This document shows positions 1-11,778 of a stretch of DNA of 64,000 nucleotides, piece by piece (positions within the stretch are counted from its first letter, which is position 1; the number at the start of each line of letters is the position of its first letter). The stretch covers positions 6,944,001-7,008,000 of the forward strand of contig OY783209.1 of NCBI GenBank assembly GCA_963678705.1, in the 5' to 3' direction. The notes beneath the pieces were generated by a model. The model saw only the letters and a program-made list of their open reading frames with translations. It was not told the origin of the DNA and made no database searches. Source of the DNA: Panorpa germanica. Lineage: Eukaryota; Arthropoda; Insecta; Mecoptera; Panorpidae. The position numbers and the translations under genes are program-made.

Positions 1-1437
1 AAAATTGTAACATTTGCGCAGTAAATATTATTCTTTAGTTTTATCATGTTTTTTGTAAGAAAGTGCTTGTGTTTATATTTTAATATTGTCTTCCAGAAAT
101 TTTCCTCACTGCTTATTAATAAAGATTTACCATTCTTGCCTCTATGCACAAAGATTTCACCAATTTCTCAATATATATATTTGAATGCATCAACTATTAA
201 AAGTTATTAGCACTTAAAACAATATATACATTTATAAACTTTTACAATACATAATTAACAGCTTATAGACACGAGTATGGGTACTTAAAATAAAGAGATT
301 AAATTAGTTTTATTGATAAAGTCAATAATGTTCTTTCAAATATCTTCCTATAGAAAAAAAAATCACCATTTATCTGTCAATTTGATATATCCTAAAAAAG
401 CAATATTAAAATCAATTGCAAACGAAGAGAAAATTTAAAAATTAGTAAACCATAATTAAAAATAGAATTTAAATAATTTATTTTAAATATTCTATCAGTT
501 AACTACTTGAAATTAATTTCAACATGTTCATGACAACATAATTAATAATTCTAATTTGTATTTCAAATGTAAATGACACAGTTGTACTACTAATAACAGT
601 TTTAAGTAATAACTAGTACAGTGTGTCACCTATATATCAGGCGTATGAGGAATGTCAGAACAATACACGTATTCCAACAAATAAAACAACAGGCTTCATG
701 CAGAGATCTTGACATATGTAGATTGTTACCCCATGCGTGAATGTTTTAAGAGTTTCTACACAATTGTGTGTTCTCTATATACATCTATAGGATATATAAC
801 AGAGTTTCTCAAACTTTATATATGTGAAAAATGTTTTTATTTATGATCAGTTGTCTAGACACGCTAGGTCAACTCCCTCACTCTCATTACCCACCGCCAA
901 TCCCGCTAGCAAGGTCTGAAATCGTGCCGCTTCAGTGCCTCACTTTGTGTAAAAAATAATACATACTTAAAATTTTGCAAACAATATCACATTTTGGGAA
1001 CAACTGATATTTAATGTGATACTCCCCTACCTGAATAAAATAACCCTACTCGTTCTACGTTCAGATATATACAGATTTGGAATTAAATTGTATCAAATAA
1101 CAACTGGTACAACGTGGAATATATAATGATAAATAAAAATATAAACACAGCGAATTTAACATAGGAAAAAGGTTTTATTGTTCGTTGTGGAAATTTTGTT
1201 ATATTTGAACAATTTTCGTTTTGAAATTGGATTACAGTAATACCAGTAAATACATGAGACGAGGGAATGTAATCAAATATATTACATATGGCTTTTTAGA
1301 GGTACCTTATTTTCTTTTCTAATCCTATTCGTTATGAGCAGAAGGAAAAATAAGAAATGTAAGTTTTGTTTCGTCGCTAAATTAATCTATAATGAAATGT
1401 TTGTCATCACTCCCGCTTTAATTGAAGCTTAAGCTGT
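1..1437. other. AT-rich non-coding stretch
   Basis: Apart from the LINE-D tail at 168-352 I see no gene. A slightly GC-richer patch lies near 860-930 but has no open frame of interest. Confidence 0.5.
168..352 (-). mobile_element. LINE-D 3' tail (C-terminal scrap plus 3' UTR)
   Basis: One of four related copies (also 26855-27040, 27711-28172, 40585-40790). On the minus strand each ends in an AT-rich tail after a 'gatgcactcaaa'-type sequence. In better copies the upstream end encodes a LINE-like C-terminus (FINETNLISLF then stop); in this copy that part carries a deletion around 320-345. Assignment to a LINE rests on the 3'-anchored truncation, the tail and the short conserved coding end. The clade is not identified. 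Confidence 0.55.
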
Positions 1438-1439
1438 TA

Positions 1440-2063
1440 ATGGGCTTGTGTCCTATGTCTTAATTTCTATAAAAGTGTACTATATATTGATAAAGTGGGT
1501 TACTAGAACCTCAAATATTCAATTATTTTTTAATAACTCCTTATATGTTAAGAGATATTAACAATTAAAAAAGTCATCTTGTCTCTTTAATTATTAAAGA
1601 GATTCAACGTTGTACACATTCTAAATGCATGTGACATCACAACCCTTGTGTAAGGTTACCAACCTTACAGCTCATAAATCTCTGCTATATGTATTTATAT
1701 ATCAAAATATCAAATATTATTTACAGTTATTTCAAGGAACAATAAAATTTTAATATCATGTCTGCCGTAACATGGTTAAATAAAATAAAAACTTATTATT
1801 CTTTGATTTGACTTGATTATTTGACTACCAACAGCTACTAAACATTACCACAGTACTGACCTACTCAAGAAATAACTGACGTTAAAGTGCATTTCACGTC
1901 ATACAAATATGGCCGACCAAACTACAATTCAAACTTTTAATTGCTATATCTCCGTCAATATTTAGATATTTAATAAAATAGACACGCCAATACACATTTA
2001 TTAACATCAATTTCAATCAACAATTGAAAAATCGACCAATAAAAAATGAGGACACAAGCCCAT
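1440..2063. mobile_element. MITE family 1, copy 1 (624 bp)
   Basis: Bounded by terminal inverted repeats ATGGGCTTGTGTCCT and AGGACACAAGCCCAT, a perfect 15-bp pair. Near-full copies occur at 21510-22145 and 37158-37785, and a deleted relative at 4511-4799. TA dinucleotides at 1438-1439 and 2064-2065 could be a TA target duplication of the Tc1/mariner type, but the other copies do not keep it clearly. There is no transposase, so it is non-autonomous. The inside is AT-rich, with a conserved block near 1570-1625 containing an imperfect hairpin around 'cttgtctctttaattattaa'. Confidence 0.85.
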
Positions 2064-2065
2064 TA

Positions 2066-3472
2066 CTTCAGACGGCTTAAACTATTCATATTACCTAACG
2101 ACTCGATAACAGTTGATTAATATATAGCAATATGACTATAATTGACAAATTGACGTTAGAAATGTACTCTACGCGGTCATTTAAAGGTCATCTATGTATC
2201 ATCCCTCTCCTCCTCCACAAACACGTACAATTCATCCACTAGAGGACATTTTAGAGTGGATAGGATTCGCAATGTCATTTCGGTAATGTGAATGCAATGT
2301 GAACGAAGGTTGAAATAGGGATGGAAATTGACGAGGGTGGTTTATCAGTATGGTAACCATGTTACATAACCCTTCAATGTATTATAGAACAGGGTTGTCG
2401 AACATTATTAGACTACAAACAAGGGTGTGTTGAAAAACCGGTAAATTTGTTAATTGGGGTAAAAAAAGAAATGATACGTATTAGAGTTTTAATTATGCAT
2501 TAAAGGTGTTTTTTTTTTGTTGTGATAGGTAATTATCATTATTTAATTTTATACCACGAAATTTGTGTTAGATGAAATGGCGAATTATGTTGACTTGAAT
2601 GTTACGCGCAAACATTATTTTAAGTAAAAAAGGTAATAAAGTTATTGGGAATAACTAATGAATAAACATGACAGTACATGCTATGTATATGCCATGCACC
2701 TTTACCTTTGCACATACATATGACATACAGTGTAGGATATAGATAAGATATGTAATATACATGAATGTAGCATGCATATCCAAATGTTTCGACGTTACAA
2801 CTTTGCTCTGTCACATTTCATATAAACTAGATCTAACATATTTTAAAATAAACTTAATCCAAGTTTATAAAATTTACTTAATAATATAGCTAATAGTAAC
2901 TGTCTTCTCTGTTCTTCAAGTTTTCGTATGTCAGCTTAACTTCTCCCTCTTTTTTTTCGTTTCTAATCCACCTTTGCCTCCTTTCATCTTCTCTGTACTA
3001 CCATCCACCTGCTTGATTATCTGTGGCTGTGATATATTTACTAGAAATATGTTTGTGGCAGACTTAGCTGGCGTCGCCTCCACTTCTCTTTATTATGAAT
3101 AATAGTCTATGGCTATTCTAATACTACTTCAATATCTCATCACCCCTCCTGTCAACAATTCTTCCAATCTTTTTGCATTTCTTCTGCTCCCATTTTTTTA
3201 AAAGAAATTCCTTCATTTTCTTCACTTCCGTATTTCTTACTTTGTTTAAAATAATATCATAATCCTCTAAAATTATCATTTCTAACCTAATTTTGCTAAA
3301 TTACCACACTTTTGTTTATTTTAAAAATAATTTTATCATTTGTTTATTAAAATATTTACACAATAATGTTTTTTCATAAAATATATAAGAAAATAATAGC
3401 TGTTTTATTATATATACGACTATATCTATTGCAACAAACAACAACAAATAAACATGGTATAAATATGTTATA
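2066..3472. other. Upstream region of the Tom40-like gene
   Basis: Contains repeat R2. At 2930-3270 the plus strand is pyrimidine-rich; its minus strand gives short lysine/arginine-rich peptides with stops that resemble a decayed LINE, but not firmly. Just before the gene, 3380-3470 is AT-rich with TATA-like runs and a CAA-rich leader (3430-3450). No promoter can be called. Confidence 0.35.
2655..2785 (-). repeat. Dispersed repeat R2, copy 1
   Basis: The reverse complement matches 53270-53405 over about 130 bases, including 'atactgtatgtcatat'-like and 'atgtactgtcat' blocks. It lacks obvious terminal inverted repeats or coding. Probably an old unclassified interspersed repeat. Confidence 0.5.
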
Positions 3473-4417
3473 ATGGGACATTACTGGTCCACAATACACG
3501 ACCACCGTAATAAATGTTCAGGAATCGAATGCAATTGTGAAAAGTTACAAATAAGCTACAGGAAACCAACTTTGTTGGAAGCAATAAATCCTGGAACAAT
3601 GTCCGAAATAAACAGCAGAGCTGGTGCAGTACTAGCCGATCATTTTTCGGGCCTCTACGTCGTAATAAACGGTAGGGATGATTTCCAACACGTATCCGAT
3701 CGATTGGAAGGTCGTTACGATCCTCTGAAAGGTTACAAACTTGTCTGCACCTTCTTCACTGATTATTTCGCATGTTTCGGTTGGCATTACTCAGTCAGCT
3801 CAGATTTTCAGAAGAAAGATCCTGTTATGTTTGCTGACATGAATTACAAAGGGAAGTACAAAGGTCATATAAAGTGTCATCTAAAAGACCTTGAATTTAT
3901 GAAGATTCTTGCGACGTCTACATACCGTGGACGCAACTACACACTATCTGGTACTATCTCAAGACATAAAAAACTTGAAACGATAAGTGTTCAATATTTG
4001 AAGCAATTTCGAAGGAATATTATTCTTGGAGCTGAAGTAACGCATTATGCTGCCACGGAGTTGTATCCATCGCTGAAAGTTGTCTGCAAATTTCATTCGG
4101 ATCAGGTGGATTTCGTAACGTGTATACCTGATGTTAAGAACGCCAATGTTCTCGAATTCAGTTACTATAGGAAGCTGAACAGTTATCTGTCTATTGGTGC
4201 GAAGGTGGAGACTAAATTTGTTGATGATAATATTAAAGGACATGTTGGATATTTACTGTGGTATCCTTTAGATAAAGGACAATATATTAAGATCAAGGAG
4301 TCCGTTGATGAGAACTTTAATGTTTACTCAACGATGGAATGGAGAATTAATCCAGTTACGTTTTATTTTAGTGCTAGTTTAGATTATCGTCTTGGATTCG
4401 GTTTATCTATCAACTGA
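3473..4417 (+). CDS. Tom40-like mitochondrial outer-membrane beta-barrel protein, single exon
   Basis: A 314-residue uninterrupted frame. Tom40 forms the protein-import channel of the TOM complex in the mitochondrial outer membrane. Seen here in Tom40 order: an NPGT motif (residues 39-42), which in Tom40 precedes the first strands; YRGRNY (151-156), matching the Tom40 YRG segment; GAEVTHY (186-192); FSYYRKL (229-235); SVDENFNV (277-284), matching the SVDSNW-type segment; and the end GFGLSIN (308-314), matching the GFGLTIG-type terminus. Residues 306-313 fit the mitochondrial beta-signal (polar-x-G-x-x-hydrophobic-x-hydrophobic). The long proline-rich N-terminus of vertebrate Tom40 is absent. 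The ATG at 3473 is preceded by an in-frame stop at 3449, so this start is the first available. Overall divergence from canonical Tom40 is high, and the lack of introns suggests a retrocopy or a rapidly evolving paralogue (inference), comparable with extra intronless Tom40 genes in flies. No frameshift or internal stop is present. Flanked by a MITE on each side. Confidence 0.85.
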   Translation: MGHYWSTIHDHRNKCSGIECNCEKLQISYRKPTLLEAINPGTMSEINSRAGAVLADHFSGLYVVINGRDDFQHVSDRLEGRYDPLKGYKLVCTFFTDYFACFGWHYSVSSDFQKKDPVMFADMNYKGKYKGHIKCHLKDLEFMKILATSTYRGRNYTLSGTISRHKKLETISVQYLKQFRRNIILGAEVTHYAATELYPSLKVVCKFHSDQVDFVTCIPDVKNANVLEFSYYRKLNSYLSIGAKVETKFVDDNIKGHVGYLLWYPLDKGQYIKIKESVDENFNVYSTMEWRINPVTFYFSASLDYRLGFGLSIN

Positions 4418-4510
4418 TGTTATTTGCTAAACGTTTATGTAGTTGTTTATATATTTTTAATTACACATTTTACAAAGTAGATTTGTTTTTAATAATAAGA
4501 AACACGTTAT

Positions 4511-4799
4511 AATGAGCTTGTAATTAAAAAAGGAATTTTGTCCTTTTAATTATTAAAGGAATTCAACGTTATAGAATATTCCAAGACATGTGGCATCACG
4601 TTCGCTAAATTGCTATCTCTTTTATACAACAGAGCGTAAAAGACAGAATTTTTTGACATGTTACGTCATAAAAATGACCGACATCTGTAGCACTAAAACT
4701 ATAATTCGAATTTTTAATTGCTATATCTCTGTCAACATTTAGATATTTATTAAAATAAAAACACAAATATTTATTAATTAAAAAATGAGTACACAAAGA
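4511..4799. mobile_element. MITE family 1, internally deleted divergent copy
   Basis: It keeps a left-end-like 'aatgagcttgt', the conserved block equivalent to 1570-1625 with its hairpin, and the right-hand part equivalent to 1900-2063, ending in 'aaaaatgagtacacaaa' where full copies read 'aaaaaatgaggacacaagc'. About half of the left side is missing and both ends are mutated, so it is older than the three full-length copies. It lies about 95 bases after the stop of the Tom40-like gene. Confidence 0.7.
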
Positions 4800-6637
4800 T
4801 TCGGGTAGAAAATATAAATAAAATATTTACTTAAGTTCTTTATGGTTATAACTATTATTTACTTTTATTTCTTTAGTAACATAAAAGCAAGAATAAAAGA
4901 AAGCTCCAATATATGTTTTTTATTTCTACTTGCATCTTCCACGTACACTTATCTCGTTCTCACGTACTCTTCTTCTATTCAACTTCCTCCTTTTGTTAAT
5001 CCTTTTCACGTATACATCCCCACCCACCCCTTTATAGTTTTATTGACACAGTTAAATATTGTTAGTAATGTATCGATACCCCCGTCACCAGTTAGCACCG
5101 ATTATTCACATCTCAATGTACGCCAGAACTTTCTTAGTTACTCTACTTCCGTATTAAATATTTTTTAAATGATATACATAGGTGTAAATATTCGTTACTA
5201 ATGAACACTTTATCAATCAGTACGCAGTGACTTAGGTATTGCAATCCCTGTACATATTTTTACATAAATGCATCTATACGTGTATATACGCAATAGCATT
5301 GTCCTGTCAAAAGTTTCTCCGTAACACAGATGCGTACGAATTTGTATATAATATATATATATGGTTCTATATATGCAATTTGTTGCAGTGGGGCAGTCGA
5401 ATGCTTGTTGTGTAGGGGTGACATTTCCCGGTTATGTTTTAACTGCATATATATTATACTATATACATATGCAGCTTGAGTTTGAGCTTTATCTACTCAC
5501 TCACTTCTGTTTGTGGTGTATTGCAACCCACCTACCCCTAAGGCAGGACCGAGTACTACAAAGTGCAGTGATTCTTAACCTTTAGGAAGACACGCACAAT
5601 TACGGAACATGGAAATTTAAGATTAAAATCATTTGGAAAACGTTTAGCAAATTTATGTTCATTTACAAAAATTTTGATATGAGTAAAACCTTAATCGGAA
5701 ATGAATTTTTAAAGAAACGAACGAAACTGTCTATGTTTTTGCATATTCAAAATTTTTATTTATTTATGTTAAAGAATATTTTAATAACAAAAATCATTTA
5801 TCTATATTATATAAATTAGTAAATGATAAGTACTAAAGTAATTAATTAGATGTTAGATGAGTTGTAACATCTGTTCGTATGAATATTTGTAAAGCCACTA
5901 TGGTATCTTTATACTTATTAATTTTTAAATTATTATAATTTTTACCTTGTTTTTAATAGCTTTTATTATTTTGGTAAATTGTCACTTAATTCTTTTATGA
6001 TTAAAATTCTATTAAATTCTCTAGGATCTTTAGTATAATTTTGTACAAACATACCAATATATTTTTGACCTAATCTCATTTTTACAATAGTTTTTAAGGT
6101 ATCGAAATCTATATAGTATTCATCAGGGTTGTTTTCAAAAAAATTCATTAATGCTTTAAGTAAATTTCAATTGGCACGGATGTGTTACCGTCTGCTTTTG
6201 TTCTTTGTTTTATTTTATTAAAAGGAAAACTTAATTTCATGACACATTTTCAACAAGTGCGCGAAACACCATTTAAGAATCACTAATATAGCGAGTAGGA
6301 TGTACAGTCACTTCAACGGATTGTGCGTAGAAAATGATTTGACTTGAACAGTACTTATTACGCATTAGAAAATAAAATATACAATACACTTGTAGGGGTT
6401 GAATACTGCGTAGTATACATCTTATAAAATCTCGAAATACCTGAAAACGTGACTATAAACTTTTACGAGGGATAAATATGAACGGATTTATAAAATATCT
6501 TAGACATGCGCCAATAAAACAAACTTTTATTTACTCTTGGGTTGATTTCATACTGGAACAGACTTTTTAAGTAGGGCTTTATCAATTCGCAGGATGTACA
6601 TCTTTCATATATGTAACTCAATATAATCAATTTAAAT
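4800..6637. other. AT-rich stretch without recognisable genes
   Basis: Open frames of 60-108 residues occur but are low-complexity and match nothing I know. I see no repeats with firm boundaries. Confidence 0.45.
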
Positions 6638-6654
6638 TAGTAATTCTGTCGTAC

Positions 6655-7115
6655 TAGAGCACATTAAGTTTGAGTGTAAGGAAAAAGTAGCGAGCGAAAG
6701 GAATATTGGCCAGCTATTAAAGGGAGGCAGTGAAGGAAAGAGGTGGATGGCGGAAATAGTAAGAAGGAAAGAAAAAAACAGGAGAATAAATAAGCTGGTG
6801 GCTGGGTTGCACAAGGAACAGGAAGAGAAAGGAAGTACTAAAAGAGGCAGTGAAGGGAAGCAGGAGAAAGAAAGAAGTAGCGAGGAAACAGTTAAACTTC
6901 AGCCCAGGAAAATAGACTAGGGAATAGACCAGTACAGAAGGAAGACTAGGGAAAATGAAGGAAGAGGGTCAAGAGAAGAAGAAGCAGAAAGTACTTTTGG
7001 AAATAAAAAGGTCTAGAATAATGTAAATTTAATTGTAAGTTGAAGTATATGAAATGTATTAAGAATGTAGATTGTAAAGCCGAAAGGCGAACAATAAACA
7101 ATTAATAATAACAAA
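6655..7115 (+). mobile_element. LINE-B, 5'-truncated copy with 17-bp target duplication
   Basis: Flanked by identical 17-base sequences TAGTAATTCTGTCGTAC at 6638-6654 and 7116-7132. It begins inside the last part of the second open reading frame and ends with 'gtaaagccgaaaggcgaac' and an AATAA-rich tail. The same 3' end is found at 25285-25932 and 49801-50450, which defines the family. The truncation and long duplication are typical of target-primed reverse transcription. The intact frame and perfect duplication suggest a fairly recent insertion. Confidence 0.92.
6657..6920 (+). pseudogene. LINE-B ORF2 C-terminal fragment
   Basis: 87 codons open from the truncation point to a TAG. It starts at EHIKFEC, the second half of the finger-like motif (C..C..EHIKF.C) seen complete in the 25.4-kb copy, and runs through KGGSEGKRWMAEI to a lysine/glutamate-rich end. 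It has no start codon, because it is a truncated retrotransposon polyprotein and not a gene. Reverse transcriptase and endonuclease domains are absent. Confidence 0.85.
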
Positions 7116-7132
7116 TAGTAATTCTGTCGTAC

Positions 7133-8284
7133 AAATATCACCGTGTGGGCCACCTACGGCCTTAGGACCCGTTATTGGACGGCACTGACGTAATCAATTA
7201 ATATTTATGGATAATATCTAATGCCAGTATACGCAACACATTACATAAGTAAACCTATCATAATATAACCTGACAATAACCATGACCAACGCGGCCCTCC
7301 AGTACTGCACAGATTTACTCCTACCTCTTCTGGAGCTGCAACGCAATGCAATTGTACAGCTGCATAATATGCGTACATGCAAACACTGCACTCACCAAGC
7401 ACATATGCGTATGTATTTGTTCTATACGCATTTAGAATATTAAACTAGGGTTAGCTATGCATTTTTTAATACATAAAACATGATGCGTATTATGCGTTTG
7501 AAATTAAAATAAATCTCTGGGTGCATTGTTGAGTCATGGATATTTAGAACATATAAACTTAAAACACTTTAGTCACAGGTGCTGTTCACGTCATGCGTAG
7601 ATCTTTTAAAGCTTGTTGTAATTAAAAATAAATTAAAGAATTGTGTTTTTAGAGTATGTGTATTGAAATAAATAACTTAACGAAGCTGTAGTATTATATA
7701 CAGTTTTTAATAATGGGAATTGGTCTTTAGGTTGGGAACAATCCAGTAAACATTTTGTAGCATTTTGGAGTCACTTTGACATCATATTGGAGATGCGTAT
7801 GATTTTTTTGTCATGAAAGAGTTCATTTATAGTTCAGTTTCTCACAATCGTTCATATGAAATGTCTGTTTTATCGGCTACAGATGACGGAACCACTCCAC
7901 CTGTCGGAATACAAATGAAGATAAAGTTGATGCGAACTAGAATTGAAGTGAAATAGTGATAGAAACGTCACTAAAAAGGGCACTTCACTAAATGCTTACT
8001 GGGAAACAGTGCAACCAATCTGAAGTTTTTGTTTGACATTATTTATATCTAATATAAAAACATTTAACAAAAATGAGTTTACAATATTCTTAAATATTAC
8101 AGTAAATCTGATGTAAGGTGTTATCAATTCTCTTGATTTATCTTGGAAACTATAACTCCTACAAATTTTTTGTAAAGAGCTTTTTTGTAGATAATAACAT
8201 TATCTGCAACTTTTATAAATAACTTTTTGTTGTAACTTTCATAATAAAAAAGTTAGAAGCAAAAATTACTTTAATTTTTTTATT
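7133..8284. other. Intergenic stretch around MITE D
   Basis: Apart from the MITE at 7742-8003, nothing recognisable. Confidence 0.4.
7742..8003. mobile_element. MITE family D, short copy (262 bp)
   Basis: The left end reads CCAGTAAACATTTTG and the right end CACTTCACTAAATGCTTACTGGG, forming an inverted repeat. The same ends bound an 866-bp element at 58410-59275, where a TA duplication is visible. Shared internal blocks include 'gggcacttca' near the right end. The first base of the left end is mutated here and no clean duplication remains. Confidence 0.7.
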
Positions 8285-8765
8285 TGATTTCTATAGATTA
8301 TTACAATCTGTACTGTTTAAAGAAAATTCAGTGATAGGTATGTGAAAAATAATAAAGTGTCTTGTACGGGGTGTGCATATCGACTCATTCCTCAATTTTA
8401 ATAGGTCCTGAGGTACTTTCTTTTTTAGTCTGCGTACTACGAAATTATTTGACATTAGACAGCTGGCCAAATTTTTTGGATGTTCAAGTATTCTATTTTT
8501 GTATGCATTGATTCTAAGCACTATTCATAACTGTGCGTATATCCACATCCCGATGTTTATGTTTTTTTTTTTAATATAGTTTCTCGGGCTTCCTTGGCAC
8601 GTAGCCTTTTATTTCCCCTAATATGGTTCTGCTTCTTCTTATACGTTATATCCAGACAACAAGAATGATCTATTCATGGCTACTGCAGTTATAAATTTCG
8701 GTTTCTCAATCAAAAAGGGGGTGTGATGTTTATGTTATTAGGTACAAACCATTAGGTACAAAAGC
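8285..8765 (-). mobile_element. Jockey-type LINE 3' tail, interrupted by LINE-A
   Basis: On the minus strand it encodes the Jockey C-terminal pattern: an HRDVDI-like block, then an ILEHPKNLASCL segment and RRLKKKVPQDLL, followed by a 3' UTR and an A-rich tail (8274-8284). It matches the cleaner copy at 40810-41208 through the UTR. The element is split at 8552-8736 by a LINE-A insertion; sequence on the far side (8737-8765) continues the same Jockey match ('ggtttgtacctaat' on the minus strand), so the two halves belong together. Frameshifts and stops make it non-functional. Confidence 0.85.
8564..8724 (-). mobile_element. LINE-A 3' tail nested in the Jockey copy
   Basis: Poly(T) on the plus strand (the poly(A) tail), then the conserved LINE-A 3' UTR ('agtttctcgggcttcct') and the last codons of its ORF. 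Duplicated target GATGTTTATGTT at 8552-8563 and 8725-8736 shows an insertion into the Jockey sequence. One of eight LINE-A tails in the window. Confidence 0.9.
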
Positions 8766-10049
8766 TTGGTACAAAAATAAACTTGAAATAAGTGGTGTAA
8801 TGAACAAACTGTATTGTATTAAATATTGCTCTTAGGTTATCGATGTTATATTTCTATAAACCTACTACCCGGGTAGAAAAGTATCTTGTACCACAAGCTA
8901 ATTCCTAGCTTTATTTTTAGCTAGAAAATTGTCTTACAGTGCAAGTTTCAAAAATGTTATATTCAGTTACATTTTCTACCTGGATACACAAGTCTAAAGC
9001 TGTCGAATTCGGTGATCTTTTATGGAGAGTTTACTTAATTTCACGACGTTAAATTGTCTGCAAAATAGCGACAAATCTGTACCATCTAAAGTAGACACGT
9101 ATCAAAATGTAAACGATTAAAATCACATGTCGCACTAGGTATACTAAAGATACTAAAATTTCTGTGTTCTCCCAAAAAATATTTTTATCTTTGTTTCACA
9201 TTAAAAAGCAATAAAATTCTTGATTAAATTTTATTTGAAAGATCTTTGAGTCGCGTTGGTTTTTGATTGCAGACATTTGCATGTGTTGAGTGCATGTGTG
9301 TGTGTTGGTTATGGGGTAGCATGAAGCACAAATGCAACTGGAACAGATCAATAGGTTCATGTCTAAAGCAGTACAATATCAAGGCTGCACTCTCACTGCA
9401 TGTACACTAACAAATGCACAATGTATGTCCATAGAAATGCACGCAAACTGAAAACAGCGAACTTAACATTGATACGAGTACTGCTACGCGAATGCACGTC
9501 AATAAAAGCTTGGATAATGACATTCAAACGAAATGGAATCATTGGCAATATAGCGAAAGGTGCAATGCCGATTTTTATAATGAATTTCTTTCTCAATTCA
9601 GTTTCACTTCGGTTTTACACCAGAAGATTCAAATCTATAGCGGAACAGAACTTTCTACAGATCTCGTATAGTCAGCAACAGCTGTTATTTTAAATTTCGT
9701 ACCATTGCTGAACTGTGATTATTCATGCACTGACATTTGGCGGACATTGTGTTTTATTGTTAACTTCAGAATGTATTATTTAGGTTAAAACAATAATACC
9801 ACTACATTTCACGAAGATTTTAAGTTTTACATTGATTTAAAATGATATCTCTGGTTGAAAGACCCTCTATTAGAGCCTACATTTTTGCTGTTTATATGTT
9901 TGTTTGTTTGTTTATTTAAAAAAATCTCGTCACGATAAAGAAAATCTCGTCACGGTAAAGAAATACCATCACGTGACTGCGTGAAATTTCATCTTGACTG
10001 CGACGTTTATTGTGACTTATATAATGAGATAATTATTTGAATTGAAAAA
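8737..10049. other. Intergenic stretch
   Basis: No gene seen. A 20-bp tandem duplication (aaaatctcgtcacgataaag) sits at 9921-9960. Two overlapping open frames on opposite strands at 9393-9693 are mutual shadows without recognisable content. Confidence 0.4.
9921..9960. repeat. 20-bp tandem duplication
   Basis: AAAATCTCGTCACGATAAAG followed directly by a copy differing at one base. No wider array. Confidence 0.7.
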
Positions 10050-10125
10050 GGAAATTAAAATTTGAGACGAACTTCAATTCACACATAATTGACAGACGTC
10101 GCTTTGAGACGGGGATGAACGCTAG
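10050..10125 (+). mobile_element. Degenerate Helitron-like 3' end
   Basis: This aligns with the 3' ends of the tandem units at 62835-63670: 'ttcaa..cacataa.tgacagacgtcgctt' then 'gacgggg' and a final CTAG followed by T. The terminal hairpin is damaged (GTCGCTTTGAGAC in place of GTCGCTTGCGAC). Everything further upstream is too diverged to follow, so only the end is annotated. Confidence 0.7.
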
Positions 10126-11778
10126 TATAGATATAATACAATAGAGCATATTCAAACTAGACCAAAAGTTTATTAAAAGCGTGTTTAATAAAAGCGTGAA
10201 GTGATTTAACATATTAACTTTCTTTTCTCTCTAATTTAGATCTGATTGTCCAAATCATCAATCCTCTGTTTTATTAATAAGTTATAGATTTCGAGGTTTC
10301 TATTTTAACTGAAGGCTTCAACTATTTATTCACTTTGCTAGAGAAAATTTGGATGTTGTTTCATTTTATATGTTTAACAAGTTTATTGGCGCAAATTGAA
10401 GTATATTATTTTATTACCAAAAAACATTAAAAATTATACAAGTAATATAATATCGAATAAACAAATTTCTAGAAATCTGATGGTGAATATGATCTAATAG
10501 ATACAATTACCGTCAAACAATAAAGAAAGAAAACAAGTCAAAGAAATGCATATTTACTTCGATCCTTTTTTTCAACTCACAAAATCAATTCAATTAAAAA
10601 TCACACAATAGAAATATGCAATGTATCTTTATGATAACACATATATCGATTCAAAATTCAACGAGAAAGATACTGCTACTATTTTTGAATTGTTTTAAGT
10701 AAGCATTCCAATCCCTTCCAAGGTGGTGAAATTGTATAACCAGTTTAGATATTGTCTAGGTATTGCGAGTTCAGAGTCCGTAATTTTAATGTTACACCTC
10801 TCAGAATATTCGACAAAATAGAATTCGATATATTTGCAATTAATTTTAACACTTATGCTATTTTTTAATACGCATATAGATATATATGCATACACTTGCA
10901 TTCACACATGTGACTGGTTTACCCTTTTTTTATTTCTACTAGGGAAGAGTATACTCACTATGAAAATATGTATGTACGGACGTGCCTGGTAGTATATAGG
11001 TCGAATCTGGGTATTCCCCATTTCTAAGAAATAATCATCGAAGTAGAAGTATAGGAGTCATGCATGAGTCATTCTGTGTTATAACGTGTTCATGTTCGTA
11101 AAATGGCTGGTGATCTTTGGGCGAGTACGGTAGCTGTCATTTCTAACCTAAAACAGTTAACTAATGAAAAATATTACGGAGATAGTTTGTGTTCACTGAA
11201 AAAAATAAAGTTTTAGACGGCTTTTCTTTAGGGTAAGGCTGCGCTGTGAAAAAATAAGGAAAATTATGTCTGATAAAATACCCCGATCCCTGTAGGATCG
11301 ATTTTATAATCAATAAACACGTAGGGTGCATGTCCCCAGTCAAATGCTTAAGTTAAAAATAATAAGTCAAGAGTTCTGGGTTTAAGTGACCTATACAACA
11401 TAGCTCATAACATGAAGCTGTCAATTTCTTAACGATCTCGGCTATGTGATCATAATCCTATTGATGACCAGTACCAATCTTAAAGTGTATTTTTATTTGA
11501 CATTTATATAATTCACCACTTTAGATAAAATTTATTTTATGTTACCAACAGACCTTGTTTCATATCAAAAACTAAATGATAATAACAAAAATATATTTTT
11601 CATGTTGGTATATATGGATTTTAAACAGTTTTACTTTATATAAAAAGTAAAAACAATATATATTTTTATGACCATAGTGGATTGGTCGAATAGTACTAAA
11701 ATTTACAAATTTACTACTTTACACTTATAAAACCTGATAGGTAATACACTAGACACCCTTACAGTCGTTGCACCCTTA
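10126..11778. other. AT-rich intergenic stretch
   Basis: Only short low-complexity frames; nothing supported. Confidence 0.4.
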
